Positions 32,046 through 39,990 of a stretch of 64,000 nt of DNA are shown here, piece after piece. The DNA lies in the NCBI RefSeq assembly GCF_000714715.1, contig NZ_JMFO01000002.1, forward strand, positions 9,496 through 73,495, read 5' to 3'. This DNA is from Candidatus Magnetobacterium casense (GTDB lineage Bacteria > Nitrospirota > Thermodesulfovibrionia > Thermodesulfovibrionales > Magnetobacteriaceae). Numbering within the stretch: the first letter of the stretch is position 1; each line of letters starts with the position of its first letter. Under the pieces are notes generated by a model. That model had not been told where the DNA came from. It searched no databases and was given only the letters and a program-made list of their open reading frames with translations. A program made the translations under genes and the position numbers.

Positions 32046-34346
32046 TCAGTAGGGACTTTTGATGTGGTCCTTTATTATATCTATAAATAAGTCATAAACA
32101 CGCTCATCATAGTACATCACATAGTAATCTTTAATATTATCTATAGTTATATCCTCTGGTATTTTTGAGCAGTCCTTAACTTGTGGTACATACTTATAAT
32201 AGTGCTTGGCAGCTAAATAGACAGGGTGAGTAAAGCAGGTTATCGTACGACATACCTCGGAATCTAGGCCTAGTATAGAGTCAAATACAGGTAACCATTT
32301 TTCAGCTACCTTCTTTGCCTCTTCTTCTATTCCAGGTTCATTATCTTTGCACTGTCTCAGAAGTAAGGCATAGAAAAGATATACCAACAATTGTTTTTTT
32401 ACCGTGATACAGATATATTCTTCTCCCTTATCTATTTGGGGATTCTCTAGGAGGCCTATAATCTTGCTTTGGCATTGGGAAAGATCAGGTATTCCCTCTG
32501 GGATTTCTTCTTCGATAAAGATTCTGAAAAAATGATAGGTCATGTCTATACCGATGAATTCACTTTCATAGCGAAAGTCAAATTCTTCACCAGTAGCTCT
32601 GACCTTTCGTGTCTTTGCCTCTTCCATGTATTTTTTAACTGTGGATAATTTTTCCGAGGTCTTTATTGTATGCCGTATTGCCCTGGCAAGCAGATAACAA
32701 GCCTCATTTCCTGTTATGGGTTCATGATCTTTAGGGAATTTGCTTTTCTTCTCATTATCATCTGCAATGTTTAGTGCGTATCTTGATAATATACTGCAAA
32801 CATTCCAGCGCCCTTTGGCGCCGAAAGCAAGTGCGTGGATCAGAAATGCACTATAGCCGCTTTGTTCTATTTTAAGCATATTGTCAAATAAGAATTTTTG
32901 ATCGGGGCTAATTATGTCTTGATGACGCAGTGTGCAGCAAAGTTCTCTTGCCATTGTTTTAAACGGCTCCACAGTAAGACGTAAGGCAGGTACCCCCCGT
33001 AAATGTAACTTACCTTTAATATTCTTATTTACTTCAAACATACCTGTAGATCCTAAACCAGCAATAGAGGCAAATTTCCAAAAATCTAACCAAACTTTTG
33101 AGGTCATCAACTCAATTTTTTCTTTGATTTGAGCCAGACCTTTTTCTTCGAGCACTTTCAAAAAGCTCTTAACCTGTTCTTCCTCAGAACTGAAGCTATA
33201 TTTTATAGCGGTTAACTCTACGCATTCTTTCCAATCTCTTTTTAAGTTAACCATACAATTTGGGGCTTTTTCTATAAACTCTTGCACCAGTTCCTTTCTG
33301 TCTTTGTCTTTAAGTTGCTCTATTTCTTTCAGGTTTTTAGGATAATCACTATTATCTGTATAGTAACGGGCAAGGAAAACATCAAGCCAACCAATCAGAT
33401 CATCTTTTCTCTCTGTTTTCTCATCTTTTATATCTTTACGGGTGTTCTTAATTCTTAGAAAATCAGATGATGCCATAAACACCCTGGGATCACGAATATA
33501 AAGGTCTGCAAATGTATGTTCATCATCAACATGATATTTTGCAGCTCTTTGTAATGCTGGATCACCGGTAACTAAAACTACACGAACTTTATCTTCAGCC
33601 ATTTCGTTGTTCATCCAGCCTAAGCGAGCCATTACCATCGCATCATCCAATAGCAGAGGACGAGGTCGTAGCTTACTCTTTGTTTCACTAAGCCTTTCTG
33701 ACCAATACTTGGCCAAATTCTTAAGTATGTCATCATCTGGTGGCATGGGTAAGACCCATTTACCTTCAGCTCGATCTTCTGCATAACGCTCAACATGGAG
33801 TATACAGTCATCCCTTAATAAATCTGTGATACGTGATAGTTCTGCAATGGCGCCCTTTCCTCCACCAAAGGCAAAAAGTAGTAAGTCAAGCGAACCTTCC
33901 TTAAGCTTGGAAATTAAGCTATCCAGATTGTTGTCTTGCCGATATTGCTCCACATACTTATTCATTATGGTCAGACTTAAGTCAATTTCTTCTTTTTCCT
34001 TCAAAGCATCGCGAGCTATACTCATAAACACGTTTTCAAGCTCCTGGTGATGAGGAGGGATAATCAAAAGCGGCTGGTTATCATCCGTTAATTGAGAAAA
34101 GATAAACCTGCCCAACGCCCAGGTTAAAATCTCACGTGTACGTTTGTCATCGCCAGGGAAAACAGTAGAGTATTTGCTCATTTTAGATGGATCAGAAAAC
34201 ATTTTAACAATATCGGTATCAACGGCATAAAAGATTTTGCCACCCTGACTCTTGAATTTCTGGTCAATCTTCCACGGTTCCAGCCTCAGTCTAAGCTCTG
34301 CGGCAGCCTTTATGTACGAAAAGTCGTCTGAGTATTGATCGGTCAT
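32046..34346 (-). CDS. Uncharacterised 766-residue protein with possible N-terminal PIN-like domain
   Basis: Family not recognised. Early residues YAVDTDIVKMF, a helical region, then PLLLDDAMVMARL and VRVVLVTGDPALQRAA have the spacing and acidic residues expected of a PIN-like nuclease (residues about 40-285). This is motif reading only. The remaining 480 residues are mostly helical without membrane segments and could be a sensor or repeat scaffold. It is the last of three tightly packed AT-rich genes, two bases after its neighbour. A nuclease with a large helical partner is a common shape for anti-phage effectors; that role is an inference. Confidence 0.75.
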   Translation of the reverse strand: MTDQYSDDFSYIKAAAELRLRLEPWKIDQKFKSQGGKIFYAVDTDIVKMFSDPSKMSKYSTVFPGDDKRTREILTWALGRFIFSQLTDDNQPLLIIPPHHQELENVFMSIARDALKEKEEIDLSLTIMNKYVEQYRQDNNLDSLISKLKEGSLDLLLFAFGGGKGAIAELSRITDLLRDDCILHVERYAEDRAEGKWVLPMPPDDDILKNLAKYWSERLSETKSKLRPRPLLLDDAMVMARLGWMNNEMAEDKVRVVLVTGDPALQRAAKYHVDDEHTFADLYIRDPRVFMASSDFLRIKNTRKDIKDEKTERKDDLIGWLDVFLARYYTDNSDYPKNLKEIEQLKDKDRKELVQEFIEKAPNCMVNLKRDWKECVELTAIKYSFSSEEEQVKSFLKVLEEKGLAQIKEKIELMTSKVWLDFWKFASIAGLGSTGMFEVNKNIKGKLHLRGVPALRLTVEPFKTMARELCCTLRHQDIISPDQKFLFDNMLKIEQSGYSAFLIHALAFGAKGRWNVCSILSRYALNIADDNEKKSKFPKDHEPITGNEACYLLARAIRHTIKTSEKLSTVKKYMEEAKTRKVRATGEEFDFRYESEFIGIDMTYHFFRIFIEEEIPEGIPDLSQCQSKIIGLLENPQIDKGEEYICITVKKQLLVYLFYALLLRQCKDNEPGIEEEAKKVAEKWLPVFDSILGLDSEVCRTITCFTHPVYLAAKHYYKYVPQVKDCSKIPEDITIDNIKDYYVMYYDERVYDLFIDIIKDHIKSPY

Positions 34347-34348
34347 GT

Positions 34349-35368
34349 TTAAGCCACCTCTTTTAAATCTGGATTTATTTTTTCCATATAACTCACAAGA
34401 TTGTATATCTTATTGTCAGAATTACCCTTTTTTAGTTTGTTCCTGAGCAGTTGATTGTTAAAATCTATGCAACCATTCATGAAATTATACAAATCGTAAT
34501 AACTGTCCAACGAGTCATATTTAATCTTAAAAAATTGTTTCTTTTTTCTGTCTGTACGAGCTATTCTAAAAATATCGTGCCGTTTTTGAAATTCCAATGA
34601 AGCTTTTTCTCCAACAAACAATGCCTTTCCAAGCCAGTTATCAGCTTCAAGATTATAAATATTTGTGAAATAAGAACAGCGATAAAGATTGTCGGCGATT
34701 ATAGGCGTATCTACATAATGAGCAAATCGTCTGGCTGTTAAGTAGGCATCATCAGTACCCGTCTTTTTGTGCAAACTCATAAAGTTGCCACGAAGCAAAG
34801 CCAGATGTTCAGGGAACTTTTCAGGTTCTGCCCTGCATAGCCCTATAAACGTCATTGGTGCATATCCATCCCTAAAGAATCTGCTACCTGCCAATTTGTG
34901 TAATACGCCAACGACCTGCTTATCAGGTGACATACCGGCAACGATATCAACGGTTAGGGTGAATAATTCACGCCCCATATTATCTTTTTGGATGTCGAAA
35001 AAATTATCGTCGGCTTGCTTCATAACTGTTGGCAGAATTTCTGTAGCATGAATGCTTCCTGCCAAGTGTAACAACATTCTGAGAACAGGTACAGAGCGAG
35101 GTTTGGGAGGTAGTTTTGAAAGGGCTGTAACTATTCCAAGACGAAATTGCTCTTGGGTATTTTCCGATAGTAGTTCATAGATGTCCCTCAATTCGTCAAT
35201 TAAGTCATCTCTCCGACCTACGAAATAGTGCAGAGGGGCAAAAGCCGCCAAACGTCTGGCACTGTGATTTGTATCCTCTATATCTTCAAAACCTCTGCGC
35301 AGCCATTGGGCAAATTTCTTGTCATCAAAACTCTCCAAAGCCTCTACGTGTTTACTGTCAGGCGTCAT
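34349..35368 (-). CDS. Uncharacterised 339-residue helical protein
   Basis: Not recognised. The N-terminal two thirds read as paired helices (HSARRLAAFAPLHYFVGRRD, EQFRLGIVTALSKLPPKPRS, VPVLRMLLHLAGSIHATEIL), suggesting HEAT-like repeats. The C-terminus is basic (RTDRKKKQFFKIKYDSLD). No catalytic motif, signal or membrane segment. The start overlaps the stop of the first gene of the unit (ATGA at 35365), and the next gene begins two bases after its stop, so the three proteins are probably made together in fixed ratio. Confidence 0.75.
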   Translation of the reverse strand: MTPDSKHVEALESFDDKKFAQWLRRGFEDIEDTNHSARRLAAFAPLHYFVGRRDDLIDELRDIYELLSENTQEQFRLGIVTALSKLPPKPRSVPVLRMLLHLAGSIHATEILPTVMKQADDNFFDIQKDNMGRELFTLTVDIVAGMSPDKQVVGVLHKLAGSRFFRDGYAPMTFIGLCRAEPEKFPEHLALLRGNFMSLHKKTGTDDAYLTARRFAHYVDTPIIADNLYRCSYFTNIYNLEADNWLGKALFVGEKASLEFQKRHDIFRIARTDRKKKQFFKIKYDSLDSYYDLYNFMNGCIDFNNQLLRNKLKKGNSDNKIYNLVSYMEKINPDLKEVA

Positions 35369-36351
35369 GGAAATAACCTCAATAATTCATCCCTTAAATA
35401 AGTCAAGCCCAAGGTAGTCAAGTCAGAAAGGAGGCGATCAGCAAATTCTGCGTCATTATCCTTAGCTGTATTACCTCGTGTAGTATCTGTAAAACCACAA
35501 AATTGAAATTCAGTTTCAAGATTTGCACCTAAACAGGCACTTTCCACCACACGTTCCTCTGCACCATCGACGCTGAAACCGCTCAGGTGAAATGGATGCA
35601 GGTCTACAGTCCAGCCCCAGGCTGGTTTTTTCTTGGCACGACCGGAACTTGTATAAATTTTAAAGCGTCTGTGTCCTCCGGCATCAGCAAAGGTAGGACG
35701 TGCATGTCTGAGGGACTGCAACTTGCTTCCGTGTATTCGGATTTCAACCAAAGGTACACCTTTTTTGTAGTGGATAAGTCCAAGTAAATCTCTGATTGTG
35801 TTACCGAGAGCTGTATAGGTACGATATCGCAGACGTTTTTTACTTATATTGTCAGATGGGGTGATCCAGAATAATGGTCGATTAGGGCTACCTCCAAGTT
35901 TGGCATTTGGTCGATATATGGATGGTCTGCCATTGAGTTTGCCAATAGCGTCTTCTAACGCTGGGTCCAATGGATCATGGTTGGATACAAATGCCTTGTG
36001 AGCTATATCCAAATCAGGATCCAAAACCAACCTCTTTTTTAGCGTGCTTACGCTTAAAATAGTGCTAAATTTGCCCTTACTCATATTGCCGACCCGTTTC
36101 CCACACGCAAAGTAAAATTGCCTTCTTTTGCCCCCAATTGGGCGCATTCCACTTGCAACGTCACTTAACTGTGCAACAAGTTCTGCTGTTGTTTTAACCC
36201 TGTCTTCTATAAACGCGTCAAGGGCATTTCCCATAAACTCTTTCAGTTCGTTGTTTTTTATTAGCTTCTCATGTGACGACTTTACTATGTTGCACGCCAT
36301 AATCACCCCCACAGGTTCATTTAGCAACAAGTCAACCATATCATTTTTCAT
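35365..36351 (-). CDS. Uncharacterised 328-residue protein, first gene of a three-gene unit
   Basis: Not recognised. A soluble mixed alpha/beta protein with helices at the N-terminus (LKEFMGNALDAFIEDRVKTT), basic central segments (GGKRRQFYFACGKRVGN; KLGGSPNRPLFWITPSD) and a Trp/His-rich stretch (KKPAWGWTVDLHPFHLSGF). Basic patches could bind nucleic acid. GGAG stands at a suitable distance before the ATG at 36351, and an AT-rich region with TATAAT (36392-36397 on this strand) precedes it, so the promoter of the unit is probably here. Confidence 0.75.
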   Translation of the reverse strand: MKNDMVDLLLNEPVGVIMACNIVKSSHEKLIKNNELKEFMGNALDAFIEDRVKTTAELVAQLSDVASGMRPIGGKRRQFYFACGKRVGNMSKGKFSTILSVSTLKKRLVLDPDLDIAHKAFVSNHDPLDPALEDAIGKLNGRPSIYRPNAKLGGSPNRPLFWITPSDNISKKRLRYRTYTALGNTIRDLLGLIHYKKGVPLVEIRIHGSKLQSLRHARPTFADAGGHRRFKIYTSSGRAKKKPAWGWTVDLHPFHLSGFSVDGAEERVVESACLGANLETEFQFCGFTDTTRGNTAKDNDAEFADRLLSDLTTLGLTYLRDELLRLFP

Positions 36352-36431
36352 TCACTCTCCGCCTCCCTGTAACGATTAAATTATATTTTATTCCATACGT
36401 CCAGCTATAAAACAAAACCATATATTAGTTT

Positions 36432-36534
36432 GGTAGTCCTGCAGAAGTAGTGGTTAACCGTAAACTTAACACCCTTCCTTCACAATGGACATCAAGGGAG
36501 GGGTATTGAATATCACTATCTCTGCAGGACTACC
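36432..36534. mobile_element. 103-bp MITE with 8-bp target duplication
   Basis: Ends are GGTAGTCCTGCAGA...and, inward from the right, GGTAGTCCTGCAGA; with mismatches the inverted repeats extend to 21 bp. ATTAGTTT is duplicated exactly outside both ends (36424-36431, 36535-36542). No coding capacity. It lies in the 388-bp gap between the three-gene unit and the metallophosphoesterase gene. Confidence 0.9.
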
Positions 36535-36651
36535 ATTAGTTTAGCAGAAAAAATAAAATTATGTCAATAGCAGATTTCTATTGGATGCATAAACTTTTCA
36601 TGGGCAAAAGTATTACGGGGTTAAGGGGGCCGTGCTCTCTACAAAATATAC

Positions 36652-36680
36652 TTGACATTTATGTATTAGACATGTTAAAT
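36652..36680 (+). promoter_or_regulatory. Promoter of the metallophosphoesterase gene
   Basis: TTGACA (36652-36657) and TTAAAT (36675-36680), 17 bp apart; the ATG is at 36740 with GGAG eight bases before it. Confidence 0.6.
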
Positions 36681-36739
36681 TCTATAAATCAATATTGGAC
36701 GGTGAGCAACAATCAAATAAAAAAAACGGAGCGACGCTA

Positions 36740-37996
36740 ATGAAATTTGCGATCTTGTCGGATATCCACCTGGGGGATGACCAGTGCGTTATGGTAACAA
36801 AAAGACATGGCAACCCCGTCCCGGGGCCAAAGTATGATGCCTTTAAAACAGTCGTTGGAACCGAAAATGATTATCTCGTCCTCGCCGGAGACATCATAGA
36901 CCTTTCAATTGCCCACTATGAGGACGTCTATCCATATGCAAAAATATTCTTCGAACAAATACAGCGGGACCGCATAGCCAAAGAGATTATCTATCTGGCA
37001 GGAAACCACGACGCAGATATATGGCACACGATTCAACATCAAAAGAGCGTTATCAAAAGACTCGAACGAGGATTGCTCCCTGAAAACTTTGACCACTCCG
37101 TGGCTGGCATCATTGATGACAGGGCCTCTGGCGGCAACACCCCCTTTATCCTCGACCTCAAGACAAAGAACCCTGTCCTCAGCAATAAGCACAGGGGTAT
37201 GTTCCTTGATCGAATAACAAGTCCAACCCCTACCGTGTTCCAGTTTGCCTACCCAAACCTGTACATCGTCACGGACAAGGAGACCGTTCTGGTGACGCAT
37301 GGTCACTACCTTGAGGCGTACTGGTCTGTCTTGGGCGAGACCATGGCCAAGGTGGCGTATGACGACCTGGAGTTAGGCACGGTCGATATAGAAGAGATGG
37401 TGGAGATGAATTACCCGCTGAATCAACTGGCCTGTACCGGGATTGGTCAGGCGGGCATCCTCACCAAGGTTGTCCGGCAGGTGGAGGTCGATGTAAAGGA
37501 TGGCAATATCGGCAGGGTTGACAAGTACCTGAGCCGCCTTGATAACTACATCGATGAGTTGACAGGTCAGGGATGGCTGAAGGGGCTTGTCGTCAATTAC
37601 GTAGCAGGCATAGTCAAGGATGATCTGTTAGACAGACTCAAGGATACGGAATTCACACGCTACAGCGATGAGTTTATATACAAGCAGGAGGTACGGCAAC
37701 GGTTCAGGCGATATTACATGTCATCCCTGCTTGAGATCGGCGACATCAACGCCAGACTGGGGTTGGGGATTGCCGCCCCTGAGCGCGTGATCTTTGGCCA
37801 TACGCATCAGCCTATCCCCTGGGACGACCACAACGCCCCACGGATTGATGCCGTATATACACCTGATTCGAGTGCTCCGTCAGTCATTACGCTGCACAAC
37901 ACCGGGGGATGGCTACAGAGAAACGGTGAGTTCTGCGGGGCTGAGATATTTCTGTATAACTCCGCAGACGGCTTTTCGTCGGTCAGCATTTTGTGA
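36740..37996 (+). CDS. Metallophosphoesterase
   Basis: A 418-residue calcineurin-like phosphoesterase with all metal-binding blocks: AILSDIHLGDD, VLAGDIIDL, YLAGNHDADIW, VLVTHGHYLEAYW and VIFGHTHQPIPWDD. The middle carries a helical insert of about 130 residues not found in minimal enzymes. The substrate could be a nucleotide, lipid or sugar phosphate; the overlapping glycosyltransferase gene (GTGA) points to envelope metabolism, perhaps UDP-sugar or lipid A related, but this is context only. The start at 36740 has the ribosome-binding site; the frame extends upstream without one. Confidence 0.85.
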   Translation: MKFAILSDIHLGDDQCVMVTKRHGNPVPGPKYDAFKTVVGTENDYLVLAGDIIDLSIAHYEDVYPYAKIFFEQIQRDRIAKEIIYLAGNHDADIWHTIQHQKSVIKRLERGLLPENFDHSVAGIIDDRASGGNTPFILDLKTKNPVLSNKHRGMFLDRITSPTPTVFQFAYPNLYIVTDKETVLVTHGHYLEAYWSVLGETMAKVAYDDLELGTVDIEEMVEMNYPLNQLACTGIGQAGILTKVVRQVEVDVKDGNIGRVDKYLSRLDNYIDELTGQGWLKGLVVNYVAGIVKDDLLDRLKDTEFTRYSDEFIYKQEVRQRFRRYYMSSLLEIGDINARLGLGIAAPERVIFGHTHQPIPWDDHNAPRIDAVYTPDSSAPSVITLHNTGGWLQRNGEFCGAEIFLYNSADGFSSVSIL

Positions 37997-39159
37997 GACT
38001 CGTGTTCAAACGGTTTAAGATCATCAACAGGAGAAAGCTCCTGCTCACGGCACTGGCCGACCTTGTGGGCAATGCCATCTTTCTGCCTGGCAAACTGCTT
38101 GGAGCTCGCAGGGGAGTTCCCGCCCCGCTGCCGGGACAATCAGACGTCCGGGAGATACTCGTTGTGCGTACCAGCTACATAGGCGACGTGATCATGACAC
38201 TGCCGATACTGCGTCCGCTCAAGGAGCGGTTTCCACAGGCTCGGGTGACGTTTCTGACCTCAAGGGCCGCCTCGGAGGTGCTACGGACCAACCCTTATGT
38301 CGATGAGGTCATTACCTTCGATCCGTTTTGGTTCTATCCTTCCTCCAGACTCGATTATGTCAGGTTTATGCGGGGGCTGCGAGGACGCTCCTTTGACCTT
38401 GTGATCGAGGCCCGCGGAGATATTCGTGAATTGCTGCTTTTGGTGGGGCCGCTCAAGGCCACCTGCAAGGTGAGTTACGACGTCGGTGGCGGGGGATTTC
38501 TGCTGACCCACGTCGTTCCATACGAGGGGTTGCGGCACAAGGTGCTCTATCACATGGGACTGGTCGGGTATCTGGGGTGCAGGGTTGACAGGATCGACTG
38601 GGGGTTTTATCTGACCCCAAAGGAACGGGCCAGGGCGTTGGAGATACTCAATGTCCACGGGATCGAGCCGCCCTTTTTGGCCCTGCATCCGGGCAGTCGT
38701 ATGCCGCTTAAGCAGTGGCCTGTTCATCGCTATGCCATGCTCTGTGACATGCTGGCGGAGGAGTACGCAATGCCAATTGTGGTCTTTGGTTCGAGGGCGG
38801 ACAGGGACAGCGTTGCCGGTGTCAGGCGCCGGGTCAGGCACGGTGTCGTTGACCTTTCGGAGGCGCTTACGTTGAGGGAGTTTGCGGGTGTGATTGCCCA
38901 CGGCAGACTGTTGGTGTGCAACGACAGTGCCCCCATGCACGTGGCCGCCTGTGAGGGGGTCCCAACGGTGGCCATCTTTGGACCGTCCAAGAGCGTGGAG
39001 ACGGCCCCATATGGCGATATTCACACGGTCGTAGAAAAGGACTTCCCCTGCAGGTACTCCTGCGACGAGGCCATCTGTCGTCACCGCCACCATCACGCCT
39101 GCATGTTGGACATAAGCGTACAGGACGTCTTCGATGCCGTGAAGAAACTCTTGCTGTAA
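37993..39159 (+). CDS. Family 9 glycosyltransferase (heptosyltransferase-like)
   Basis: A 388-residue GT-B enzyme: ILVVRTSYIGDVIMTLPILR at residue 50, PQARVTFLTSRAASEVLRTN, the family block LALHPGSRMPLKQWPVHRYA and CNDSAPMHVAACEGVPTVAIFGPS. Such enzymes add heptose or related sugars to the LPS inner core from ADP-heptose. The first 45 residues precede the usual start of the fold and may be an overextended N-terminus. The GTG start overlaps the metallophosphoesterase stop. The C-terminus is His/Cys-rich (CDEAICRHRHHHACM), as seen in heptosyltransferases with a C-terminal cysteine loop. Confidence 0.88.
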   Translation: MRLVFKRFKIINRRKLLLTALADLVGNAIFLPGKLLGARRGVPAPLPGQSDVREILVVRTSYIGDVIMTLPILRPLKERFPQARVTFLTSRAASEVLRTNPYVDEVITFDPFWFYPSSRLDYVRFMRGLRGRSFDLVIEARGDIRELLLLVGPLKATCKVSYDVGGGGFLLTHVVPYEGLRHKVLYHMGLVGYLGCRVDRIDWGFYLTPKERARALEILNVHGIEPPFLALHPGSRMPLKQWPVHRYAMLCDMLAEEYAMPIVVFGSRADRDSVAGVRRRVRHGVVDLSEALTLREFAGVIAHGRLLVCNDSAPMHVAACEGVPTVAIFGPSKSVETAPYGDIHTVVEKDFPCRYSCDEAICRHRHHHACMLDISVQDVFDAVKKLLL

Positions 39160-39183
39160 AAACAGACAATGGCTGTGGCGGCA

Positions 39184-39210
39184 TGACCACGGTTGATTGG
39201 GGTGCTACTA
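39184..39210 (+). repeat. Copy of short intergenic repeat
   Basis: ACCACGGTTGATTGGGGTGC followed by TACTA, nearly the same as the copy at 1928-1952. Confidence 0.5.
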
Positions 39211-39227
39211 AATACCCTAATGTGAAG

Positions 39228-39260
39228 AAAAATGCTATAATAGATATAAGAGTGGAGCTT
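39228..39260 (+). repeat. Left direct repeat flanking the MntA/HepT module
   Basis: AAAAATGCTATAATAGATAT then AAGAGTGGAGCTT; differs from the right copy (39902-39933) by one substitution and one short indel. It contains a TATAAT box 50 bp before the first gene of the module. Confidence 0.75.
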
Positions 39261-39293
39261 AACGACATAATATACAAATAAACAACGCAAGTG

Positions 39294-39587
39294 ATGAAAA
39301 GCTTAGAAGAGATAAAAAACACTATTAAACTGCATAAAGAAGAGCTTGTTAATAAATACAAGGTGAGGGAAATAGGAATATTTGGTTCTTATGCAAGGGC
39401 AGAACAAACAAGGAGAAGTGATATTGATATCCTTGTGGAGTTTGACGAAGTGCCTGATCTGTTAAAGTTTATAGAGATTGAACGATACCTTCAAAGAATT
39501 CTGAGAAAAAAGGTTGATCTTGTCAGGAAAAGCGCTGTACGGCCTGAGTTAAGAGAACGCATACTCAATGAAATGGTCATAATATGA
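39294..39587 (+). CDS. mntA: MNT-type nucleotidyltransferase antitoxin (MntA-like)
   Basis: A 97-residue minimal nucleotidyltransferase: IGIFGSYARAEQTRRSDIDI with the GSx(10)DxD active-site pattern and VDLVRKSAVRPELRERIL. In characterised MntA/HepT pairs this enzyme adds AMP units to a Tyr of the HEPN RNase and so silences it. ATG at 39294 is taken as start (a GTG lies one codon earlier); no strong ribosome site is seen. The stop overlaps the hepT start (ATGA). Confidence 0.85.
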   Translation: MKSLEEIKNTIKLHKEELVNKYKVREIGIFGSYARAEQTRRSDIDILVEFDEVPDLLKFIEIERYLQRILRKKVDLVRKSAVRPELRERILNEMVII

Positions 39588-39914
39588 ATAGAGATTCCAG
39601 CCTTTATATAAAAGACATACTTGACTGTATACAAAACATTGAAGTTTTTATTGCCGAAATGAGTTATGATGAGTTTGTATCTGACATTAAGAACATCAAT
39701 TGCGATAATAAGGCAACTTGAAATAATTGGCGAGGCATCTAAAAATATACCGGTAAGCATGAGACGTCAATATGATACTGTCCCGTGGAGCGATATGGCA
39801 AGGATGAGAGATAAACTTATCCATTTCTATTTTGGTGTCGATTACGAGATCGTATGGAAGGTTATTAAGTTACAGTTACCTAAGATTAAAGACTCTATCT
39901 CAAAAATGCTATAA
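39584..39914 (+). pseudogene. hepT: HEPN toxin (HepT-like), broken by a one-base frameshift
   Basis: Reading from the ATG at 39584 gives a normal HepT N-terminus (MNRDSSLYIKDILDCIQNIE, VFIAEMSYDEFVSDIK), then the frame stops at TGA near 39718. The next frame carries the rest of the family sequence (AIIRQLEIIGEASKNIP, MRDKLIHFYFGVDYEIVWKV), including the RX4HXY catalytic motif RDKLIHFY. Dropping one A in ATTAAGAACATC (about 39686-39697) joins both halves into a full-length HepT of about 110 residues. So the toxin is probably inactive, unless this is an assembly error or frameshifting occurs. Confidence 0.8.
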
Positions 39915-39933
39915 TAGATTAAGAGCGGAGCTT
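39902..39933 (+). repeat. Right direct repeat flanking the MntA/HepT module
   Basis: AAAAATGCTATAATAGATTA then AGAGCGGAGCTT. Its first bases encode the last residues (KML stop) of HepT, and the rest may form the promoter of the GAPDH gene. Confidence 0.75.
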
Positions 39934-39990
39934 GATTTGACAATGTCAAAATGCTTCTTTATATGGATAGAGATGGAGGTTGTATAGAAA

